Part shown: piece after piece, positions 9,201 to 18,200 of the stretch
Numbering within the stretch: position 1 is the stretch's first letter
Layout of the letters: every line of letters begins with the position of its first letter
DNA from: Acanthaster planci
Taxonomy: Eukaryota > Echinodermata > Asteroidea > Valvatida > Acanthasteridae
Length of the DNA: 26,454 bases
Assembly: GCF_001949145.1 (NCBI RefSeq)
Contig: NW_019091512.1
Span: 403,271 to 429,724, forward strand
Direction of reading: 5' to 3'
The notes under the pieces: generated by a model
What the model was told of the DNA's origin: nothing
Database searches by the model: none
The model's input: only the letters and a program-made list of their open reading frames with translations
Made by a program: the position numbers and the translations under genes

Positions 9201-12200
9201 CTCGGTCTACACCCAGAGGCTGGCCGTCTTTCCCTCCTTGCTGGTCACTGAGCTGCAGACCCTGTCCATGTTCAATGGCAGGATCAGTGAGTTGCCTGTG
9301 GGGGTCTTGCAACAGTGTGCTGCGTCATCAACTAGACAGGTATTTGGCAGTCACACTCAAATAATCTGGATTTAAGCCAGGGATTGTCCAAGAGCTCTGT
9401 CTTTGTACTCTGAAAAAAAAAGTCTTGCATTGAATTGATTGATTTGCATTACATGCCGACAAACCTATTGCATCATATGCTATCATATATAAAGTATTAA
9501 TCCTAAATGGCAGAACTTTGTAATATTTTGCAGGGTTGATAAAGTTAGAACCCAGCGACATTTATTTTGGAATTTAGGAAAATTCTTAATTGTCCCTGAT
9601 GATTTTACAGTTACATGTACATGTATCTATATAAATCTTGACATATGAGCATCATAATCTCCTTTTTCTCAAAAAGGATTCCACGGGAAGCCTTTTGTTA
9701 CACATGAATCTCAGCACTCAGTGGAGCATTGTACAAGTGTTGCATCTGCTGCAGGCTAAATTGAAAGGTAAAAGAGAGAGATTTTTAGATTATAATTCAG
9801 AAAAGGATTGAAACTATGGAGCTGTGTCTTATTCGGTTACAAATGCAAACAACACTACAACGCCATATGAAACTGGAATCGAGAATTCAGGACTACAGTC
9901 AAAATGATGCCACTAAAATAGCTTAAATCTTTGACAGCATGAGCTGAAACCCATTGTAATGTTTACATATGCAGAGCTGCCAACCAGAACAATTTTATCA
10001 TATTTCGTACGATTTTTCAGTGACAATACAAAATTACGATTTTTCTCAATAACATATGACTTAAAAAAAACTTTGTGGATATTTTAGATTTTTACCTATT
10101 GTCATGATTGTTTGGCTTGAAAATGGACATTTTTCACAAGTTAATTTCACATGGTAATATCAGTCGTCCATAATGTCAGAAATGTCATGCAAATGCATGC
10201 AACACGCATGATGCGGTGTCTATCCACGAGGCCCTTGATTGTCTGTTGCTGCTTCATTTGTGCAGTTAATCTGTGCGCTGCACATGTACGTAAACTGTGG
10301 ATGTATAAGCAACATCAGTCTGGGGCCCATACTGCATTGCGTTCGCTTGATCATTCGCATACGAATCAAGCTCCAAGTTACGCAACAGTGAAGGATAGGA
10401 TTTTTTTCGGAAAAGAGGATTTTTAAGGTAATATCACAAGATTTTTGGTCAAGTGAGGTTGGCAGCTCTGCATATGCATGTCCACAATAAAAGCAGTGAT
10501 TCTTCATGCATTGTCAATTTGCTGGAATATTTGTAACTTGTGGCTATTCATCAGAATGAAAGCTTATATCAGGCATGCAACATTTAATCAGATCAGTTGA
10601 TGTCTTCGTGTTTTACTTCACATGTAATCAAATTTGAAACGCTGTACAAAGTACCAGTAAGTAAAGATTGGAATTTCCTCAGTTTTAGTCAAAGGTCTCG
10701 TTGCATGCCCAGTATATAATATATATGGAAATTTCTCTTGCATTTTCTGGTCTCTTATGGCACTTACTAGGAGAGCAAGATGTCCTCTCATCATTTAATG
10801 AGAAAGCTGTAGAATTTTTTCAAGACCTGTTGAATATAGCAACACTCAAGTATAACAAGGTAAGAGTCTTTAAATAGCCACAGATGCACAGTTATTGGAT
10901 GAATTAACAAGCAATACATTCTTTTCAGGTTTATAAAGTAAATTCTCATACAAATTTTACAATCGACTCGTTCAATGTTTCAAAATGGCAAGGTCCTTCA
11001 AGAACTAAGCACAAGCATGTGTAGGTGCATTGCTGCACAGTTGGGAAAGACTATCGCACACGTGCTGCTTTTCTCGGTAACATCAGACGTGCTTTAGTTT
11101 GGGCACGCACTGTTGGAAAGCTGAACTGACTCATTGTTAAGATACTTGAGTCTGAAGTACCTCCTGTTTATATTCCAGATCGGGTACAGCGATCATCATC
11201 AACATGGCTCATTCCCAGATGGCTGCCTGCAGGATCTCTGGTCGTCTCTGATACACCTGCTGGACTCTAGACACAACCAGTATTCCACTGATGTGAGTTG
11301 TGGCATAGTTCCTCTCCCATTTTTATGTAGGCTGTATGTTTGTATCAAATACATACATGTACCGGTACATGCAATCACTTACAAGATCACATATTTTGTG
11401 ATCTGAATATGACATGGTTTGAGGGCAGATAGTAGATACGAGCTCCCAACGGTGTAAGAAGTTGGCATGTGAGTTCATTTCCAAGGCAGAGCTGATGGAA
11501 CTAATCTGTCAATTTACAGAACTGAGTGGAAGTGACATTGGTTGTCAACCGAAAATAAAACGGGGGATTGGGAATTTCGGGACCCCCCTGTTTTTATTTA
11601 CTTTTACGAATAAAGATCAGCCCAGGAAAAGAGCATTACTTGGGCAATGTGTCTTGATTGCTATGGCCCTATTTGGGTTGCATTTGGAAGAGTAAATTGG
11701 GAGAAAAATGTTACTTTCTTACCTTATTTTCGTCAACATGAAAAGAGGGTTGTGTTGACATGCACAAACATGGTGCTTTATGTATAATGCTGTTACTCCC
11801 CCGTAATTTTAAACCAATTAAACTCTGTCTTATTCATGCAAATTAGGTACTATCCAATCAGCGAAATTCATCCAAAAAAGGAACTGGCAAACTTTTACAT
11901 CACCTGAGGGTGCTATGCATATTAAAGAGTGTTCAAAACTTCATATGTTGCATTACAACAGTCAGTAATTGTTTTGTCATTGTCTTCATGATGTTTTTCA
12001 CTTGTTTTTCTGAAGGAAGTCAAGGCGACAAAAGAATCTTTGAACATTCCCCACATTATCTCATGTAGCGGGGGGGCATGCATGCACGTGTGTGATGTCT
12101 AGTGGTGTGTTCGACATCATCGTGTGCACTGAGTAAATAGCAAGAATAGCAATCAGCACATGACGGTGAATGGACTAGTGAAAAAACAGCTCTTGATCTT

Positions 12201-15200
12201 GAAAATCTATGAATTGTGACAATTCTAATTAAAATAGGCATTTGTTTTTCTCCTCCAATTTCATTTCTATCAGTCTTTCTGGTGTAGCTTTCATTCCTGC
12301 TTGCTACCCCTTCTGGACGAACCCTACAATCCATCCCGAGAAGCAACCATCTCCAGTGACCCGCCACCGTACCCCAAGCCCAGGGATCCTGTTGGTCTGT
12401 GTTGGTGGTTGCTGCAGTATGTTGCACCACTGTGTCAATACGACCCAAATGGCCAGCTTGTAATGAGCAAACAGGTATTTAAAATGCACACACAACTTTA
12501 TTAAAGTTCAGCATTGGCTCCTCAGAAAGACAGTCTGAATTATGTAAAGATACTGAGGAAATAAAGAAGGGTTACCTGGTGCTGCCTTTGACCAATGCTG
12601 GCCAGCAATCTTGTATTGCATTGCCAATGGGAAATAGTGTGCAAATGTTACCATGATTGGAACACAGCCGGATTTTTTTCTAAATACCGTATAGTATGCT
12701 ATTGTGTCAGTGGCGAACCTTTCCGATTAAAGAATCACTGAAGAGATGTCTGTGGGTATCATTTTCTTCGGTTTTGTTCCAGGGAAGGCCCGTTAGAAGC
12801 TACTGGCTTCTTGTTGAGGATTTGCTGAAAATAATGTTTACTTCAAATGTAAGTGGACTTGTTCAGAGCCAGAAACTAATAATAATCAACTATAGCTTAA
12901 ATAGAATTTGATGTCCATATCTAACAAATGCAAGTACATGTGGGGGTTCTCTAGGATTGACCAATTATTCATGTCACTGTTCATTTCATTTTGATTTGAG
13001 TATTTGTTGCCATAGTGAAAAAAATGGTTCAAACATCTGAACATATTGTGAGTTTTACGCAAGACATTAATTAATTAATTTAAAGATTCATATAAACCTT
13101 CACATTCATTGTGATTACTATCATTTGAATATGGATGTCATGCTAACATTCACCCTCATCCCATGTTTAGGAAGCAGTGCCTGACGAAGCTCGCATGCAG
13201 ACTTATCTCAGATCCTGCCTAGTTCTGTGCCACCTCTGGGAACCTAAGGGGTCAGTTCTGACCCTACTGTGGGGACACTTTCATAAACGACTGGTAAGAA
13301 TATCCTACCTAGAAATCAAACAAAACAGCAAACAAATTTTGTGAACCCTCTGTCCCCCATGTTTACCAGAGCCCAACGTCTTGGCTCTTTTTAATACCCT
13401 CATCATCTGAGAATTTTGTTGCTGTATTTCAAAATGAATTCTTGCCTAAAGGGAAAAACCAAAAAGCTTATTGATGTTTACTTTTGAAACCAAGTATTTG
13501 GAGGTATTTGGCCTGTTTCTTGCAGAATAAGAAGTTGATTGTCCCTGGCGAAGGTGTGAAAAATCTTGCTTCCATCTGGTGAGTAATTTTATGCTGTATA
13601 ATCCTTTCAGTCATGTAAATCAAATAAATAATTTTGTTGGTTATATGTAACAGCAAATGCCACACGATCAGCTTTAGTGAGGTTTGACCTCAAAAAGTAT
13701 AAATTTTGAAGGGTTCTGTTACTGTAACAGGTTATTAGTGCTGTAGAAGTCTGTGTGTTTGTCGATATGCTTTTAATAATTGGATTGTACTGGTGTATTT
13801 TATATTTTACAGCCAAACTCCACATTCCTGGTATGACCATTGTAAAGAGAGGATAGCTGATCACACTGCAAGGTATGCTACAAGTAATGATTGTTGTGCT
13901 CTTTCTGGATTTTTGGGGGGTCATAAAGTTTCTCTAAATATCGTGTCAGTGTATCAACCCTCAAAAGCCAGCCTATTACCATTGACAGTACGCCATGGAC
14001 ATAGGCCAGCTGGTTTGGGTTGGCACTGCAATTAAAGGGTGTAGGCTTTGTTTCAGACTTCGACTGAGAGCAATTGTCTTGTCACAACAAAAGGCCCAGA
14101 GTCTCTTTGACCTGTGGAGGTCCAATTTTATCTTTTTATGCCAACTCTCAATTTTATGCTATTTTTAAGTCCATATTTCCCCCTTGTGAATGTTACCTTC
14201 TATGCTAAGGGATTTCAACCCATATGTTAAATAAAAAATGTTTTCTTAAATTTACAGCGTAACTACAGTTGTGCTAACACAAATATCAGTGAAATTGCTT
14301 CTGAATCCAGATGGATCCTTCTGTTTGCATTGTATGAATAACCATTTAGAGATTAATGCATACAGACCAATTACAAGTAATAACCTATCTGTTAACCACT
14401 TGCATCTTCAATCTTGTCAAAAGTCGTCACCATGAGAACAGCTTTGACCTGTTTTTGCACATCCTGGCGACGCAGCTCAAGGGCATGAAGGAGTTGGGCG
14501 GGTCTCAGGGATGGAAGCAGCTGCAGGGGAGGTTCTACTCAAAGTTCCACAGCCGTAGCATGAAGGAACTGGATGAGACTGGCCTGAGCCGCTTCCTAAG
14601 CCTGTTCTTGACCTTTGCCCTTGTGACCGACCTCTCTGATGTGGTGAGTTGTGAGGATTTCTGAGCACCATATTGTTGATTCGTATATTTTTTGATGTTA
14701 GTTTGGGCTTTACGTATTAATTTGTCAATTGCTTTTGTTTGATTTCTAGACCAGCCGCATGTTGGACTTTCTGGATTTACTTCCTACTGACACTCTTACC
14801 CATGGAAAGCTCCTACTTATCTGGAGAGGTCAGTGCAGTATTTTCTGAGCTGCATTTTGAAAGCCTGAAATGTTTGCCCTTAAAGTTTCATCTCACATGG
14901 AAAGTTCCATTCATTAGTTTGGTGTGTACCTGTATGTTTGCCTGTGATGTTACCTCTTGACAATTGGAGAGATGTGGCTGAAGATCTTTTTAATACAGAA
15001 ATCAGTGCTCCTGTCAAGATCTCCTCTGAGTACCCATGCACGCTGACATAAGTGCAAGTGGTGAATTCAGCGGTGTGTTTGTTGACTCAGCACTTTGAAT
15101 GAGTGGCACTATGGGTGTAAGGGCAAATACCCACGAGATGCAAGAAGTACATACATGTCAATATTTGTAAAAGGGGCACGAATGTAAGCACTTAAACATG

Positions 15201-18200
15201 TTTATCATGCTTTTTACTCACTCTGTCAAAATTGAAATTTACAATCAAAAACCCATGTGCTTAGACCACAAGTTGAATTCAAGCTATAATTAACTCCTGC
15301 ACACGCACACTTGAATAGGGTTCTATAAATATGAAATATGTTTCAACACCGAAAATGTTGTTTGCCAGTCGCTTAATCTATGGAAATTAGGCAGTCAGTC
15401 ATTTATTTCAATTTTTGGTTCATCTCCAAGGTTATTTCTCCATCAGTCAAAGGATCAATCAATATAAAATCAGTCAATTATTATAGCCCATTATATCCAA
15501 GCCCCTGTATATTAATCATCACCTCCTAATAATTTTCCTTGTTAGTTTGGAAATCATTCACTTTGAACCTTTAAGCTAATCTAATTTTTTTTTCTCTTTC
15601 AAGGTTTGTTCACATTTTGTTTGGTTCATGAGGATCAGTCATGTGACCTAGCTGTTGTTGCTGACAGACTTGTGCAGGGCTTCAACACAGTCTCTGTGTA
15701 TGTCAAATTTCAGTTACTGATATTTTTGCTGATTATTCATGTTGATTTATGCTGTATACATGTATGTGAATGTTATTTGCTGTCTGGGTAGTTGACATGG
15801 TCAAGATAGTTAAAAAACAACAGAATAGCTACATTTATAAAACAGGTAAAAAAAAAACAAATTTCTACCGCAATCCCAGCTTAAGCACAATTTACATGAA
15901 CATTTCTTCAACTTGAATTTGGAAGTGCGTACATGAACAGTGATTTGATGTCTCAAATGATATACAGGTACCACTATTTGTTTCAGAAATGAGCAGTTGT
16001 ATTGGTTTTCCTTCAACTGTTCTTAAGTTGCCATTGGTTATTATGAAGGTTTTTCTTTGCCTTTTACAACTTCATAGTACTTTCTCATCAGTATTGGCTG
16101 TTAGTTTTAGTTTTTTCTTGTCACCGGAAAGGAATAAAAGGAATACAAGTTATGTTAAAGCTTCTAAATGATTAGATTTGATCCTCATTGTAGATTTTGT
16201 CTGACATCGTATCAGATATATTTTTGTACTTCTATTCATTGCCTTTGCACTTGCTTGGAGAATGTCAGTGTAATTTATGAATCTAGAATGGAATGGAATC
16301 GTCCATTTGCAGGGAAATGTGCAGCAAGTCGGTTGACAGTGGAAGGAAGAGTCAGCTGTGGGCATTGGTCCTGAGCTACATGGAAGCCACACAAGAGGTG
16401 TTTGATGCCAGCAACAAGCTGCATCTCTCGGAAGAGAAACTCATCGGTGAGTGTTGGTTGTGCGACATTTTCACACTAGCCCAATCAGACAGATTCTCTG
16501 ATCTGTTGCTAGTTTTCACAGCTGTTGAGCTAGTTTTGTGAGCTTAGATTTTGAGTCCTTCCTCTAAGACCCCAGCAGTCTTTCAACCAATCTTCTTGTA
16601 ATTTAGCATGTACATAGAGACCTTCATCTATGAGTACGTCAGTGAAGTTTCAATTTTTTCTGACAAAAGGTTGTATTGTTACAGTCATTTATAATTCAAT
16701 CTGTCATTTGTGTCAGCCTGAAAATTGAGCACACTTCAGTGGAAAATATTAACACTTTGGTTCACCCTGCCTTGGAAAACTTAACACTGTTATTTGACTT
16801 GATATTGGAAGACGTGTGATTGGCTCATGATTGACTTTTGCAGGTCTGTGAATTTATCTATGTAATAACATCTGTAAGTGGAAGCAACATGGTCTAACTT
16901 TGCCATGAATTACCCAAGTTTCATTTGCAACACATGTTGTATCTGCAGGATCTGGTCTGAGCAACCTTCTGGAAGTCTCCTCAGAACATGAGATGAGGGC
17001 GTTGTTGACCTTTCTACAGACAATTATGGCCAGGCATAGGTACATATGTAGCTAAACGAGACCGTATTCCACCTTGTTGTATCCATTTCACCTGGTTTTT
17101 TAGATCTAAGTATGTCACTTAAATGCAACCATGAATGGCGAATTACACATTGTAGATGCACTTAGATCAGATGCAAATTCTGAATAGATTTTGAACCCTA
17201 AGTGACGTAAATCCTACACTTTCAGTACTTCCAACTTGTCTCACAGTTTATTAAAGATCACGGTTGAAGTGCACCATTATTGATATAATGGTGCACTGAT
17301 ATATATCTTCTCCTGAAGACGGACAGAGTACACTGTTCGAAACGTCGAGTTATTCCCCGGTTCTTCTCAGAACCACACATACTCAAAGAAGAGATAAATA
17401 CATGGTGTTACCGCAATTTTTACTAAAGAGCTAGTTTCTTTCACCATGAAAACCTTTAAGTCTTATATTATTGATATACTTTTTTATTGTCACGGCAACA
17501 GAGTCAAACACTTAACGAGTTGAGGAGAGCAATCCATCAAGTCAAGTGCTCTCAAAGTTGATTGAAAATAGGGATCATATGAATTTGTGCTTGTTGCCCA
17601 TGTTTGTTTTTAGGTAACCAAATTTGTTTTTAAAAAACCAGCTACGAGGAACTGACAAGTAAATACGTCATGCTCTCAGAGTCTGTCCATTGACATACAT
17701 ATACAGTAGGCAAAGAAGGTTTTTTCAAAGCCAGGATTTGAATTTTGACATTTGAAAGGTTCTACAATCTCTCTGTTTTCTGAGACCTTTTGAGAAAACT
17801 CAAAGCACATTTAGACCTTTGGCAAAACTCAAGGTACATGTATCTGTATATATCTGAGCAGGACCTTGGCCCAGCATGTCATTACTGCATATTTGTCCAA
17901 GGTCAAATATTGCGACAGGTCAATTTTGAATCAAAGCACACTTGCAGTCTTTTTTAAAAAAAACAATTTGTAATGCTAAACCCGTGAGCCAACAGAGTCA
18001 AAGGTTATGCATTTTACGCGCTGTAAATTGGCTAAACATACCTTCAATGATACATCAGTGATGAGTCTAGTTCGGGGAACGGTAGATGTACATGTATATA
18101 TACATTACCTTTGTGATGTTTCTTGATCCATTTGGCAGGAGTTTGTATCAGCAAGTGTTGATGCAGAGACCGTACTTAGCAGTCACATCTGTGGCATCGC

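Noticed and set aside
8965-9375. 136-codon open frame upstream of and through MMS22L exon 6, with VKLFLGRYF resembling human VKVFIFRYL
   Set aside because: Exon 5 (8648-8726) encodes a better match (MKYVQAFIYR) with a consensus donor that joins the acceptor at 9168 in phase. The upstream part is intron read-through and the likeness is chance.
10151-10426. 91-codon frame inside the inverted-end element
   Set aside because: It has no transposase motifs and the composition follows the AT-rich repeat.
11836-11860. Octamer ATGCAAAT followed by CCAATCA, resembling a promoter
   Set aside because: It lies in an intron with no gene starting nearby; short motifs like this are expected by chance.
12056-12448. 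130-codon minus-strand frame
   Set aside because: It is antisense to MMS22L exon 10; the low-complexity remainder is not protein-like.
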